This document shows positions 1-8,548 of a stretch of 64,000 bases of DNA, in pieces (the stretch's first letter is position 1; every line of letters starts with the position of its first letter). The stretch spans positions 62,001 to 126,000 of the forward strand of contig NZ_CP011266.1 in NCBI RefSeq assembly GCF_001477655.1. The letters are read 5' to 3'. The translations under genes were made by a program, and so were the position numbers. The notes under the pieces are model-generated. The model had not been told where the DNA came from, searched no databases, and saw only the letters and a program-made list of their open reading frames with translations. The stretch is from Methanobrevibacter millerae (GTDB lineage: Archaea; Methanobacteriota; Methanobacteria; Methanobacteriales; Methanobacteriaceae).

Positions 1-842
1 CTGGAGCATCCGTAATATCTCTTAAAAATCAACCGCCACAATCTGTTGCATTTGTACAGGGAGATAATACTAATATTCTACTTACAAATGGTGCAGAAGG
101 TATTTCCATTGGAGCAAAAGACCAGAGTTTAGTCACTGACATGTCAAACAGTGTTGTTTTCTCAAACCACCAAAAAAGTGTAAAACCTAAAGTTGCTGTT
201 CCGGGTATTGCTCCGCCGCCTCATTTAGAGTTTAATTTTGATTTTGATAAGATTAATGCTTTAGTGCTTCAAGTTAATAATGAGATATTTAATATGGCGA
301 TACTTCAACAGAACATTAATACTACTATCAATGATTATAATGCTGCTGCAAATAACAATACTTTAGACCAATATACTGCTAATGAATTTGTGCAGAATCC
401 AACCACTGGTAGTGCTGTTGTTAATAATAATGCTCAGCAACAGAACACTTCACTTATGGATAATCCTCAAGCTAGTACTTTACTACAATCCGCAGGTTCC
501 GATTCTCAAGTATCAAGCGATTCTTCTAGTGCTTCTTCTAGTGCTTCTCAAGATTCATCAGTTCAATCCAGTTCCAATGGCGCTGTTTCTGCTCCTAGTT
601 CCACCCCTACATCTGCCGGTGATAGTTCTTCATCATCCGATAATCAACAACTAGAAAAATTATCTGTAGATGATATTTATGCTTTTGCTATGCAAAAATA
701 TCCTGGAAAAACAATTGATAAAAAGGATATTAAAGATAAAGGTGATTATTATACTGTAGTAGTTAAGGATCCTTCTGGTGGAAGTCAAAAAGTTAAATTT
801 AATGCATTCACTGGAGAATATGAAGGAAAAGTATCATCTTAA
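1..842 (+). CDS. 3' part of a secreted or surface-type protein with a PepSY-like C-terminus
   Basis: The reading frame is open from base 3 to the TAA ending at 842, so the gene starts before the window; 279 residues are visible. An ATG at 141 is in frame but has no ribosome site and is probably internal. The visible part has a hydrophilic N-terminal stretch, an Asn/Gln-rich segment, a long Ser/Ala linker (about residues 170-215) and a compact C-terminal domain of about 60 residues. The spacing of PGKTID, GDYYTVVV and FNAFTGEYEG in that domain resembles PepSY/YpeB-like domains. The low-complexity linker suggests a domain displayed away from the rest of the protein. It lies 12 bases upstream of the zinc-ribbon/pseudomurein-binding gene and is probably co-transcribed with it. 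Function is not recognised; the PepSY call is by pattern only. Confidence 0.6.
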   Translation, partial: GASVISLKNQPPQSVAFVQGDNTNILLTNGAEGISIGAKDQSLVTDMSNSVVFSNHQKSVKPKVAVPGIAPPPHLEFNFDFDKINALVLQVNNEIFNMAILQQNINTTINDYNAAANNNTLDQYTANEFVQNPTTGSAVVNNNAQQQNTSLMDNPQASTLLQSAGSDSQVSSDSSSASSSASQDSSVQSSSNGAVSAPSSTPTSAGDSSSSSDNQQLEKLSVDDIYAFAMQKYPGKTIDKKDIKDKGDYYTVVVKDPSGGSQKVKFNAFTGEYEGKVSS

Positions 843-854
843 AGAGGTATTTTG

Positions 855-1577
855 ATGTTTTGTCCTAAATGTGGTGAAGAAATAAAAGACGGTTCAAAGT
901 TCTGTAAACATTGTGGAAGTGAAATTAAAAAAAATAATAATGCAAATTCAACTACAACCACTGTTACTAAACAACCTAACAATGATGATAGAAATAAAAA
1001 GATTATCATTGGTGTTTTAGTTGCAGCTATCGTAATTTTAGCGGTAGTATTTGTTGGATTTGGAACTGGCCTGTTCAATGGTGATTCAGGCAATGCTAAT
1101 GCTAATGCTCAACCGCAGCAGTCAAATGTTCAAAATTCAAAATCTGTTTCCATGAATAGCTTTCCTGTAAGCGAAGCTCCGGCTTTAGCTCAGGCTATTA
1201 AAAATTCTGGCGGTAACTTCCCGGTTAGCTTCCAGTCACTTTCCCTATCAAAAGCGCAATGTTTGTATGTTTTATCCAAATCAATTACTTCCATTGCGAA
1301 TGGACATCCTGATGCTACAATATCTATAGGTCAGTATTCATATGCTCCACATCCTAGCGGAAATGATAATTCACAGACGATTGCCCGTGAAAATTATGTG
1401 GACATGTGTAAAAGATTCTCATCATGGATGGAAAGCAATAATGCCGCTCCGAATTATGTCGGTGTTTTCACAGGTGGAGTACCTGACATTTCTCCTACAA
1501 AAATGTTGGACATCTGTGTGAGTATTCTAATAGATTATGGAAACACTCATAATTTGCCGGCTTCCGTAAAACTTTAA
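855..1577 (+). CDS. Zinc-ribbon membrane protein with C-terminal pseudomurein-binding repeats
   Basis: The 240-residue protein begins with a zinc ribbon of two CxxC pairs (CPKCGEEIKDGSKFCKHCG, residues 3-21). A charged linker follows, then one membrane segment at about residues 48-72 and an outer part of about 160 residues. Two stretches in the outer part (around RENYVDMCKRFSSWMESNN and TKMLDICVSILIDYGNTHN) match the pseudomurein-binding repeat pattern: hydrophobic helix, then x-x-x-P-x-x-V. The inferred topology is zinc ribbon in the cytoplasm and repeats in the pseudomurein wall. ATG 855 is preferred over TTG 852 because the ribosome site AGAGGT sits 6-7 bases upstream of it. A hairpin terminator follows the stop. 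The zinc ribbon and membrane segment are clear; the repeat call is by pattern. Confidence 0.75.
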   Translation: MFCPKCGEEIKDGSKFCKHCGSEIKKNNNANSTTTTVTKQPNNDDRNKKIIIGVLVAAIVILAVVFVGFGTGLFNGDSGNANANAQPQQSNVQNSKSVSMNSFPVSEAPALAQAIKNSGGNFPVSFQSLSLSKAQCLYVLSKSITSIANGHPDATISIGQYSYAPHPSGNDNSQTIARENYVDMCKRFSSWMESNNAAPNYVGVFTGGVPDISPTKMLDICVSILIDYGNTHNLPASVKL

Positions 1578-1600
1578 GTGATTTTATATCACTTTTTTTT
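1576..1600 (+). terminator. Intrinsic-type terminator after the zinc-ribbon gene
   Basis: AAGTGAT (1576-1582) pairs with ATCACTT (1588-1594) around a 5-base loop and runs directly into eight T residues. It overlaps the stop codon of the upstream gene. Confidence 0.7.
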
Positions 1601-1622
1601 CTATTTTTTAAATTTTAAGAGG

Positions 1623-2168
1623 TTAATCCTCTTTGAATTTATTTTTGTCTAAAGTCTTTACAACACGTGCTGGTGTTCCAACTGCAACTGCATAATCAGG
1701 TACATCTTTTGTAACAATTGCTCCTGCACCTACAATTGCATATTTTCCTACTGTAATTCCAGGTAATATGCTCACACCAGCTCCAATCCAAGCTCCTTTT
1801 TTGATTAAAATCGGTTTGCAGATTAGGATTTGTCTGTCATATTCATCATGGTTGTTTGAAAGCAGTTGAACATTTCCCGCAATCATTACATCGTCTTCTA
1901 TTGTTATTCCACCTCTGGCCATTAAAAGACTGTTTGAATTAATGAAAACATTGTTTCCGATTTTTATATGATCAAATGCAGCTCCAGCTATTGGTGCTAT
2001 AATGGAGCTGTTTTCACCTAAATTGTCTCCCAACAATTCTTTTAAAAGAGAATTATATTCTTCACTGTTTGGTAATGTGTGGTTTAGTTTGAATACTATT
2101 TCTGCCATTTTTTCTGCTTCTATTAATTCCTGTTCTGTCATTTCGCGCATATCTACTAGTTCTTCCAT
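1623..2168 (-). CDS. Left-handed beta-helix acetyltransferase (maltose/galactoside O-acetyltransferase type)
   Basis: This 181-residue protein belongs to the hexapeptide-repeat acyltransferases, which form trimers and move acetyl from acetyl-CoA to a sugar or other hydroxyl acceptor. Repeats of the form [IV]-G-x-x-x-x run from about residue 65 to 165 (IKIGNNVFIN, ITIEDDVMIAG, AWIGAGVSILPG, AIVGAGAIVTKD). The conserved His that acts as catalytic base is in SNNHDEYDR (about residue 108). The end GTPARVVK is typical of the Maa/LacA/NodL group. A GGAG ribosome site precedes ATG 2168. The gene stands alone, convergent to its left neighbour and divergent from the toxin-antitoxin pair. The acceptor cannot be told from sequence; cell-surface sugar is plausible. 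Confidence 0.85.
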   Translation of the reverse strand: MEELVDMREMTEQELIEAEKMAEIVFKLNHTLPNSEEYNSLLKELLGDNLGENSSIIAPIAGAAFDHIKIGNNVFINSNSLLMARGGITIEDDVMIAGNVQLLSNNHDEYDRQILICKPILIKKGAWIGAGVSILPGITVGKYAIVGAGAIVTKDVPDYAVAVGTPARVVKTLDKNKFKED

Positions 2169-2320
2169 TTTGTTAACTCCTTCATTACATTTTCATGTTT
2201 TCATGTTACATTTAATACTATATTTCAGGTGTGAATTATATTTACTTATTTATTTATATGAAATGTTTTCTAAAATTATTTATATTAGGTTTTTAAAATA
2301 TTAGGTATGGAGGAATTTTA

Positions 2321-2575
2321 GTGAGTCATTTGTCTAATGAAAAAATAACATCAAAAATATATAAAGGGTTTCAAACAGTAATTCCAAGTAAAATTCGTAA
2401 AGAATTGGATATTACTATCGAAGATACTTTAAATTGGAAAATTGATGGTGATTTAATGATAATTGAAATTGTAAGGCAAAAACCTTTAAGGGATTTAGAA
2501 AAATTTTCAATATATGCTAATGAAGAAATAGATTCTGTAGAATTAAAAAAGAAATCAGGACGTGGAGAATTCTAA
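2321..2575 (+). CDS. AbrB/MazE-fold antitoxin of a VapBC-like pair
   Basis: This 84-residue protein has an N-terminal SpoVT/AbrB swapped-hairpin DNA-binding domain. The diagnostic run KGFQTVIPSKIRKELDI is at about residues 15-31, followed by a beta strand of the type WKIDGDLMIIE. The charged C-terminal 30 residues would wrap the toxin. The start is GTG 2321 with GGAGG (2309-2313) seven bases upstream. Its stop overlaps the ATG of the PIN gene by one base (TAATG), the usual arrangement for translational coupling of antitoxin and toxin. Such proteins normally repress their own promoter, which would lie in 2220-2310, but no operator is evident. Cognate pairing is inferred from gene order. Confidence 0.8.
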   Translation: MSHLSNEKITSKIYKGFQTVIPSKIRKELDITIEDTLNWKIDGDLMIIEIVRQKPLRDLEKFSIYANEEIDSVELKKKSGRGEF

Positions 2576-2958
2576 TGATATTTGTTGATACAAGTTTTTT
2601 ACTTTCTCTTTTGCTAAAATCTGATGTCAATCATTATAAGGCATTAAAATTAAGCGACACTATTAATGAAAATAAAATGATAAACTCCACTGTTTTGACT
2701 GAAACATTAAATGCTTTTAATGGTGTTGGAGGAAAAACTGGAGTTTCATTGTATGATAATTTTAAGGAAATGTTTGATATAGATTTTTTGACTTTACAAG
2801 ATTATGATGATGCAATGGACATATATTTGGCTTATGATTCGTCAATCAATTTTTCTGATTGTACAATTTTAAAAACTATGCAGAAATTTAATCTTAGTAA
2901 AATAGCAACTTTTGATTCAGATTTTAAAAAAATAAAGGGATTAGATATTATTTGTTAA
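2575..2958 (+). CDS. PIN-domain ribonuclease toxin (VapC-like)
   Basis: The 127-residue protein is a single PIN domain of the VapC type, a metal-dependent RNase. The acidic metal ligands are visible: Asp5 in FVDTSFLL, Glu43 in VLTETLNAF, Asp95 in NFSDCTIL, and Asp114/Asp116 in ATFDSDFKK. Length and residue order fit an intact, catalytically competent toxin. It starts at ATG 2575, one base overlapping the antitoxin stop. The target RNA is unknown; VapC proteins often cut tRNA or rRNA loops. A hairpin after the stop is shared with the convergent hisD end. Confidence 0.85.
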   Translation: MIFVDTSFLLSLLLKSDVNHYKALKLSDTINENKMINSTVLTETLNAFNGVGGKTGVSLYDNFKEMFDIDFLTLQDYDDAMDIYLAYDSSINFSDCTILKTMQKFNLSKIATFDSDFKKIKGLDIIC

Positions 2959-2964
2959 AAAGAT

Positions 2965-2996
2965 AAGAAGATAGAAATTATTTTTCTAATCTTCTT
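2965..2996 (-). terminator. Hairpin between the convergent PIN and hisD genes
   Basis: AAGAAGAT (2965-2972) pairs with ATCTTCTT (2989-2996); inside it AGAAA pairs with TTTCT past one bulged A. On the minus strand it is followed by a short T-run (complement of 2957-2961). It uses the last codons of hisD and may stop transcripts from both sides. Confidence 0.45.
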
Positions 2997-4255
2997 TTGA
3001 ATGAATCTGAATGTGCGAAAAATCCTTCGTATTCAGCTATTGGAACTGAAGTTTTGGATAATTGCTCTAAACCTTCTTTTGTAATTCTTTGAACTGTAGG
3101 CTTTTTGATGAATGCCTCGGTTGAAAGGCCAGAATACATCTTTGCCCCACCTCCGGTTGGCAATACGTGATTTGTTCCGGATCCATAATCTCCTGCTGCT
3201 ACCGGAGAGTATTTTCCTAAAAATATTGAACCGGCATTTTTGATTTGTGATAATGTTTTATCATCGTCTTTTGTGGATATGATTAAATGTTCGGGAGCAT
3301 ATTCATTTGTAACATGAATCGCATCTTCAAATGTAGCAGTGATAATAATTTTTCCACTTTTAGACAATGACTCTTCAATGATTTCACGTCTTGGAGCAAT
3401 TTCTGTTAATTTCAAAACATATTCGTAAGTTTCGTTAGCCAAATCTTCATCATCTGTTACCAAAAAGCATGATGCATTAGGATCATGCTCTGCCTGAGCT
3501 AAAATGTCTGTTGCCAAAAATTCTGCCTCAGCACTTTCATCTGCTAGAATCAATACTTCAGATGGGCCTGCCGGAAACTCAATATCGACTTGTCCATAAA
3601 CCAGTTTTTTTGCCGCAGTAACGAAAATGTTTCCCGGTCCAACTATTTTTTCAACTTTAGGAATGGATTCAGTTCCATAAGCTAGTGCTCCAATTGCCTG
3701 TGCTCCGCCTACCTTATAGATTTCATCAGCACCTGCAATATCTGCTGCAACAAGAATTGCATCAAGGATTTTGCCGTCCTTTTGTGGTGGTGTTACACAG
3801 ACTACCTTCTCGACACCAGCGATTTTTGCCGGAATAACAGTCATCAATATTGAAGAAGGATAAGCAGCTCTTCCTCCGGGGATATAACATCCTGCAGAAT
3901 TTATGGGCCTTACGATTTGGCCTGCAACAATTCCAGGGTTTACTTCAATTTCCCATTCTTGAGGAATTTGTTTTTTGTGGAATTTTTCAATGTTTTGTGC
4001 GGCCTGCTTTAATGCAGTTAATAAAAAGTCATCCAAAGTGTCGTATGCCTCTTTGATTTCATCTTCGCTTACTTTCAATTCATCTACTAAAACGCCATCA
4101 AACTTTTCAGTATATGATTTTACTGCATCGTCCCCATTATCCTTAACATTGTTTAGAATGTCAGATACAGTATCCAAGACATTATTGACATCCTGCTCGG
4201 ATCTTTTTATTGTTTCTGCCAAGTCAATTTCTTCATATTTTAATATATCCATCAT
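2978..4255 (-). CDS. hisD: Histidinol dehydrogenase
   Basis: The enzyme makes the last two oxidations of histidine synthesis, L-histidinol to L-histidine, with NAD and a zinc ion. At 425 residues it has the family length. Family motifs seen include [53 protein letters not shown], the catalytic EYAPEHLII and [13 protein letters not shown]. It begins with two ATG codons (4255 and 4252); AAGGTAG upstream lies within the end of ilvD, four bases away, so the pair is surely co-transcribed and probably coupled. The only other histidine gene in the window is hisB at 39.7 kb, so the pathway is dispersed. Confidence 0.97.
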   Translation of the reverse strand: MMDILKYEEIDLAETIKRSEQDVNNVLDTVSDILNNVKDNGDDAVKSYTEKFDGVLVDELKVSEDEIKEAYDTLDDFLLTALKQAAQNIEKFHKKQIPQEWEIEVNPGIVAGQIVRPINSAGCYIPGGRAAYPSSILMTVIPAKIAGVEKVVCVTPPQKDGKILDAILVAADIAGADEIYKVGGAQAIGALAYGTESIPKVEKIVGPGNIFVTAAKKLVYGQVDIEFPAGPSEVLILADESAEAEFLATDILAQAEHDPNASCFLVTDDEDLANETYEYVLKLTEIAPRREIIEESLSKSGKIIITATFEDAIHVTNEYAPEHLIISTKDDDKTLSQIKNAGSIFLGKYSPVAAGDYGSGTNHVLPTGGGAKMYSGLSTEAFIKKPTVQRITKEGLEQLSKTSVPIAEYEGFFAHSDSFKRRLEK

Positions 4256-4259
4256 TACA

Positions 4260-5909
4260 CTACCTTAAAATAGCACCGCTGTCTGCAGATTGAACTAATT
4301 TCTGATATAATTTTAACCAGCCGTCAACATCGCTTTCAGGATGCTTTACAGATTTTAATCTTTCAGCTATTTCTTCATCTGTCAGTTCTACATTAATGGA
4401 CCTGTTGTTGATGTCAATTTCAATTATATCTCCGTTTTGAACAGCTGCAATAGGTCCTGATGCCATAGCTTCAGGTGAAACATGTCCTATACATGGTCCA
4501 CGTGTTCCTCCTGAGAATCTTCCGTCGGTAATAAGGCCGACATCTTTTATTCCCATTCCTGCAAGAGCTGAAGTTGAATTTAACATTTCTCTCATTCCCG
4601 GACCACCTTTCGGTCCTTCGTAGATGATAACAACAATATCTCTTTCTTCGATTTCATGGTTGAATATTGCTTCGGTTACTTCATCTTCTGATTTGTATAC
4701 TTTTGCAGGCCCTCTGAGGTGCATTAATTCTTCTGCAACAGCTCCTTTTTTAACAACACTACCGTTTGGAGCAATATTTCCTTTAAGAATTGCTATTCCA
4801 CCATCTTCATGAACAGGATTGTCTAGTGTGTGAATAACATCAGTATTTTTGTTTTCTACATTTTCAAGGTTTTCTTCAATAGTTTTTCCGGTAACTGTCA
4901 TTGGTGAAGTATTGATTTTATCACCTAAAGTTTTTAAAACAGCAGGAATTCCACCAGCCAAATGCAAATCCATCATTGTATCTTCACCAGCGGGAGAAAT
5001 CAATGCAATGTGTGGGACTTCACGGCTGATTTTATCGAATAATTCCAAATCAACATCAACGCCATCAACTTCATATGCAATAGCTGGGATGTGTAAAGCG
5101 GTATTTGATGAACCTCCTAATGCCATATCTATTGCAATTGCATTGTTGAATGCATCTTGTGTTAAAATATCTGATGGTTTTATGTCCTTTTCAACAAGTT
5201 CAATAATTTGTTTTCCTGATTCGAAGGCCATTTGATTATTTTCTTCTGTATCTGCATGTGTTGTAGCACATAATGGAAGAGATAGACCTAATGTTTCTGT
5301 AATACATGCCATTGTATTTGCGGTGAATAATCCTGAACAGCTTCCAGGTCCTGGACAGGCACATTTTTCCATTTCATAAACTTCCTCTTCAGAGATTTTT
5401 CCTGCAGAATGCTCACCGACAGCTTCAAATACTGTAATCAAATCGGCATTTTTTCCTTTATAGTTACCTGCAGCCATAGGTCCACCAGTAACTACTATGC
5501 TTGGAATATCTACGCGACATGCTCCCATAATCATTCCTGGCACGACTTTATCACAGCTTGGAATCAATACTAATCCATCAAAGGCATGTCCTTTTGTCAT
5601 ACTTTCAACGGTAGCAGCTATAATCTCTCTTGAAGGGAGTGAGTATTTCATTCCTTCATGGTTCATACTGATTCCATCACAAATAGCCATTGTATCAAAT
5701 TCAAAGGGAATACCTCCAGCAGCTATAATTCCTTCTTTAACAAATTCAACTAAATCTCTAAGGTGAACATGACCCGGAACGATATCTGTAAAACTGTTAG
5801 CTATTCCAATGAATGGTTTTTTAAAGTCATCATCATCTAGTCCACAAGCCCTTAAAAGAGACCTGTGTGGTGCTCTTTTAATTCCTTTTTTAATATTATC
5901 ACTTTTCAT
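4260..5909 (-). CDS. ilvD: Dihydroxy-acid dehydratase
   Basis: IlvD removes water from 2,3-dihydroxy-isovalerate and 2,3-dihydroxy-3-methylvalerate, the third common step of valine and isoleucine synthesis, using an iron-sulfur cluster. The 549-residue protein is full length. Cluster cysteines are in [11 protein letters not shown] and [18 protein letters not shown]; later motifs are [31 protein letters not shown] and [16 protein letters not shown]. It begins at ATG 5909 after a GGCGAT-type ribosome site. It heads a two-gene unit with hisD. A TATA-like run on the minus strand lies at about 5940-5950. Confidence 0.97.
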   Translation of the reverse strand: MKSDNIKKGIKRAPHRSLLRACGLDDDDFKKPFIGIANSFTDIVPGHVHLRDLVEFVKEGIIAAGGIPFEFDTMAICDGISMNHEGMKYSLPSREIIAATVESMTKGHAFDGLVLIPSCDKVVPGMIMGACRVDIPSIVVTGGPMAAGNYKGKNADLITVFEAVGEHSAGKISEEEVYEMEKCACPGPGSCSGLFTANTMACITETLGLSLPLCATTHADTEENNQMAFESGKQIIELVEKDIKPSDILTQDAFNNAIAIDMALGGSSNTALHIPAIAYEVDGVDVDLELFDKISREVPHIALISPAGEDTMMDLHLAGGIPAVLKTLGDKINTSPMTVTGKTIEENLENVENKNTDVIHTLDNPVHEDGGIAILKGNIAPNGSVVKKGAVAEELMHLRGPAKVYKSEDEVTEAIFNHEIEERDIVVIIYEGPKGGPGMREMLNSTSALAGMGIKDVGLITDGRFSGGTRGPCIGHVSPEAMASGPIAAVQNGDIIEIDINNRSINVELTDEEIAERLKSVKHPESDVDGWLKLYQKLVQSADSGAILR

Positions 5910-6006
5910 TTAATCGCCTACTGAACTATTATTATGTTTTTTTATATAATTAAATCATTAGTTTTTTTAATTATATTTTATATAAATTTATGTAAAAGGT
6001 GATTTT

Positions 6007-6891
6007 ATTACAGATAATGATTATGATTTTTCTAAGGATTTAATTGATGATGGTGAATATGAGGAACTCTTAAGGTTGAGGGCGGAAATCCATGAAAAAA
6101 TTGAAAGCTACAATCATAATGCTACTCCAGAAGAGCTTGAAAGAATCAAAAAAATAAAGCAAAAAGTCATTAATAACCATCATTTTTCTGAAAAATTCAA
6201 TAAAAGTCCAGAAAATATGAATAAAAAACAGTTAAATAAACATAATAAATATTATAACTATTTAAATAATATTCTATCTATTTTTCAAAAAAATGTGGAT
6301 ATTGATCCTGGGCGTCTGATTGGATTGACAGATGGTATATTTGGTATGGTAATGACATTACTTATTTTTGGTATGGCATTGCCTGAAATGGAATTATTGT
6401 CCTCTGGAGATTTTTATAATTTTATTGTTTCTTCAATTCCTACAATAGGTGTAACTCTGGTCAGTTTTGTTTTATTAGCTTCATTTTGGATTTATCATCA
6501 TGAATTCATAAAAATTAATAATCTTAATGTACCATATTTATGGCTAAATATGTTCTTCCTAGCATCCATATCATTTGTTCCATTCACCACGTCAGTTGTC
6601 GGTAATTATTCCCAATTTTTCCTGGCAAATGTAGTATTTGGATTAAATATTTTCTTGACAAATTTATTCTTTGTATTAATGTTTTTATATGCTGATAAGA
6701 TGCATTTTCTTGAGGATAAATTATCACGTGAAGAAAAAAAGTATACTTATAATACTTTTTTAATAATTATGGGTTTGACTGTTGTCATTAATCTTTTGGA
6801 TTTCAATTTTTCCAGAAATTTCATTTATCTGTTCTTTTTGGTTCCTGTAATATCAACTATTAGAGATATCATGTTTAGAATGAAAACATAA
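6007..6891 (+). CDS. TMEM175-family potassium channel-like membrane protein, probable ATT start
   Basis: The membrane part (about residues 100-290) has five or six hydrophobic segments and begins with RLIGLTDGIFGMVMTLLIF. This is the signature of the prokaryotic TMEM175 (DUF1211) family, potassium-selective channels built on R-x3-[FL]-x-D-G-x-F-x-[MI]-x3-L. A charged cytoplasmic N-terminal region of about 95 residues, predicted helical, precedes it and is longer than usual. The first conventional start in the frame, TTG 6076, has no properly spaced ribosome site. An excellent site, AGGTGAT (5997-6003), sits three bases before ATT 6007, and the residues from there (TDNDYDFSKDLIDDG) look coding, so ATT 6007 is proposed as start (294 residues). 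Channel function is by family only. Confidence 0.75.
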   Translation: MTDNDYDFSKDLIDDGEYEELLRLRAEIHEKIESYNHNATPEELERIKKIKQKVINNHHFSEKFNKSPENMNKKQLNKHNKYYNYLNNILSIFQKNVDIDPGRLIGLTDGIFGMVMTLLIFGMALPEMELLSSGDFYNFIVSSIPTIGVTLVSFVLLASFWIYHHEFIKINNLNVPYLWLNMFFLASISFVPFTTSVVGNYSQFFLANVVFGLNIFLTNLFFVLMFLYADKMHFLEDKLSREEKKYTYNTFLIIMGLTVVINLLDFNFSRNFIYLFFLVPVISTIRDIMFRMKT

Positions 6892-6941
6892 CATTTAATA
6901 TATATAAATAATAAATATTTTATTTTATTAGGGGGATTATA

Positions 6942-7850
6942 ATGGATAGTTTATTATCTATTTGTGATATTAAAGAGGATGTATCTTATATTATTGATTT
7001 AGCTATTAAAATAAAATCTGGAGAAACTGAAGAAAAGCCATTGGCAGGCAAGACTTTAGCAATGATTTTTCAAAAGTCTTCCACAAGAACCAGAGTTTCA
7101 TTTGATGTTGGAATGTATCAATTAGGAGGAAGAGGAATTTTTCTATCTTCCAGTGATCTGCAAATGGGCAGGGGAGAGCCTATTTCAGATACTGCACGTG
7201 TCTTAAGCCGTTTTGTTGACGGAATAATGATTAGGGCTATTGAACATGATGATGTGATTGAACTCGCTAAATACTCTGATGTACCAGTAATAAGTGGATT
7301 GACTAATTTAGAACATCCTTGTCAGGTTTTAGCAGATGCATTGACAATTAAAGAACATTTTGGTTCATTTGAAAATAAAAAAATATGTTTTGTCGGTGAT
7401 GGAAACAATGTATGTAATTCCCTTTTATTAATTGCTCCTCTTTTAGGTATGGATATTTCTGTTGCCTGTCCTGAAGGTTATGAACCAAATGAAAAAATTT
7501 TAAAGATAGCCAATGAATTTGCAAAAGAAAATAGCACTGAAATAACTGTTTCTGATGATATAAATGTCGCCCTAGATAATGTTGATGTAGTTTATACTGA
7601 TGTTTGGGTAAGTATGGGTGATGAAGATGAAAAAGCTCAAAGAGAAAAAGATTTAGCTCCTTACCAAGTTAATCAGAAACTAATGGATATAGCTAATGAT
7701 GATGCTATATTCATGCATTGTTTGCCTGCAATCAGGGGTCAGGAAGTTTCAGCAGAAGTAATTGACGGACCACAGTCAGTTATTTATGATGAAGCTGAAA
7801 ATAGGCTCCATGCACAAAAAGCTGTTTTATATTATTATCTAAAAGACTAA
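6942..7850 (+). CDS. argF: Ornithine carbamoyltransferase
   Basis: The enzyme makes citrulline from ornithine and carbamoyl phosphate in arginine synthesis. The 302-residue length is normal. The carbamoyl-phosphate loop SSTRTRVSF is at residues 46-54, followed by LEHPCQVLADALT (the HPxQ motif), the ornithine-side DVWVSMGDEDE, and MHCLPAIRGQEV with the catalytic Cys near the C-terminus. DVWVSMG is the ornithine-type version, which separates it from aspartate carbamoyltransferase. A GGGGGAT ribosome site precedes ATG 6942. The gene is monocistronic and its stop overlaps the stop of the convergent small zinc-ribbon gene by four bases (CTAA). Confidence 0.97.
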   Translation: MDSLLSICDIKEDVSYIIDLAIKIKSGETEEKPLAGKTLAMIFQKSSTRTRVSFDVGMYQLGGRGIFLSSSDLQMGRGEPISDTARVLSRFVDGIMIRAIEHDDVIELAKYSDVPVISGLTNLEHPCQVLADALTIKEHFGSFENKKICFVGDGNNVCNSLLLIAPLLGMDISVACPEGYEPNEKILKIANEFAKENSTEITVSDDINVALDNVDVVYTDVWVSMGDEDEKAQREKDLAPYQVNQKLMDIANDDAIFMHCLPAIRGQEVSAEVIDGPQSVIYDEAENRLHAQKAVLYYYLKD

Positions 7851-8119
7851 TGGCCAAAAATTGCAAATATTATAAATATAAATATTAAACAGATACAACA
7901 GCCCCATAATTTACTGTTATCATTATTATTGTTTGCGGTGGTTGATGAATTCGTATTGACTGTTGTTCTATGAACTGGACCTTGGTCGGTTTCAACTGTG
8001 ACTTTTTTAGCTGTTGTCTGTTCTTTTTTAGGTTCTTCATAAACTAGATTAATACCACATTTTCTACAGAATTTGCTTCCATCAGGATTTTCTTCACCAC
8101 ATTCCGGACAAAATTTCAT
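7847..8119 (-). CDS. Small zinc-ribbon protein with C-terminal membrane anchor
   Basis: This 90-residue protein has an N-terminal zinc ribbon (CPECG...CRKCG, residues 4-21), a polar Thr/Asn-rich linker and one C-terminal membrane helix rich in Cys and Ile (about residues 70-88). The ribbon is inferred to be cytoplasmic. The ATG overlaps the stop of the upstream DUF2085-type gene by four bases (ATGA), so the two are translationally coupled. It shares the ribbon pattern with the protein at 855-1577 but has no wall-binding part. No function is known; such ribbon-plus-anchor proteins are common in Methanobacteriales. Confidence 0.75.
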   Translation of the reverse strand: MKFCPECGEENPDGSKFCRKCGINLVYEEPKKEQTTAKKVTVETDQGPVHRTTVNTNSSTTANNNNDNSKLWGCCICLIFIFIIFAIFGH

Positions 8120-8460
8120 AAGTACACACCTATTATATAATAAAAAGTTTTCACGACTATTTTCATAAATATTATTAAACCAATTCCACCAACCAATCCG
8201 GTTAAAAATCTTAGATTATTATTGCTTTGTCTTAGTTCCATTAGCTGAGTAAGTCCGTCGATTGCAGCAGGAATCATTAATATTATTGATATTATTAATA
8301 GATTAATTGTATAATTTATGGGATAAAATAAATTATAAATTAAAAATACTGCTAAACCGGTATAAAATCCTGTACATCTCGCACAAACTGGAAACTGATG
8401 ATTTTTATAAAAAAATGATCTTTCCGGTATTCTATGACATAGAAGTTTAGAGTATTTCAT
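8116..8460 (-). CDS. DUF2085-type small membrane protein
   Basis: The 114-residue protein starts with the conserved cysteine-rich block CHRIPERSF...FPVCARCTGFYTG (residues 8-36), diagnostic of the DUF2085 family. Three hydrophobic helices follow. The paired Cys and His residues could bind metal or an iron-sulfur cluster, but no activity has been assigned to the family to my knowledge. It is the first gene of a two-gene unit with the zinc-ribbon protein, which it overlaps by four bases. There is no strong ribosome site upstream of ATG 8460. Confidence 0.75.
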   Translation of the reverse strand: MKYSKLLCHRIPERSFFYKNHQFPVCARCTGFYTGLAVFLIYNLFYPINYTINLLIISIILMIPAAIDGLTQLMELRQSNNNLRFLTGLVGGIGLIIFMKIVVKTFYYIIGVYL

Positions 8461-8548
8461 AATAATCTAAGTTAGTTAATTGTGTTTATGTTATTGACTT
8501 TTAAACTATATTAACTTTTTTAAATATATCATAGTATAGGTGATTATT

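Noticed and set aside
8540-8548. GTG 8540 as start of the methyltransferase gene in a leaderless transcript
   Set aside because: The nearest TATA-like run (about 8518-8527) is too close, and GTG lies inside an excellent ribosome site for a downstream start.
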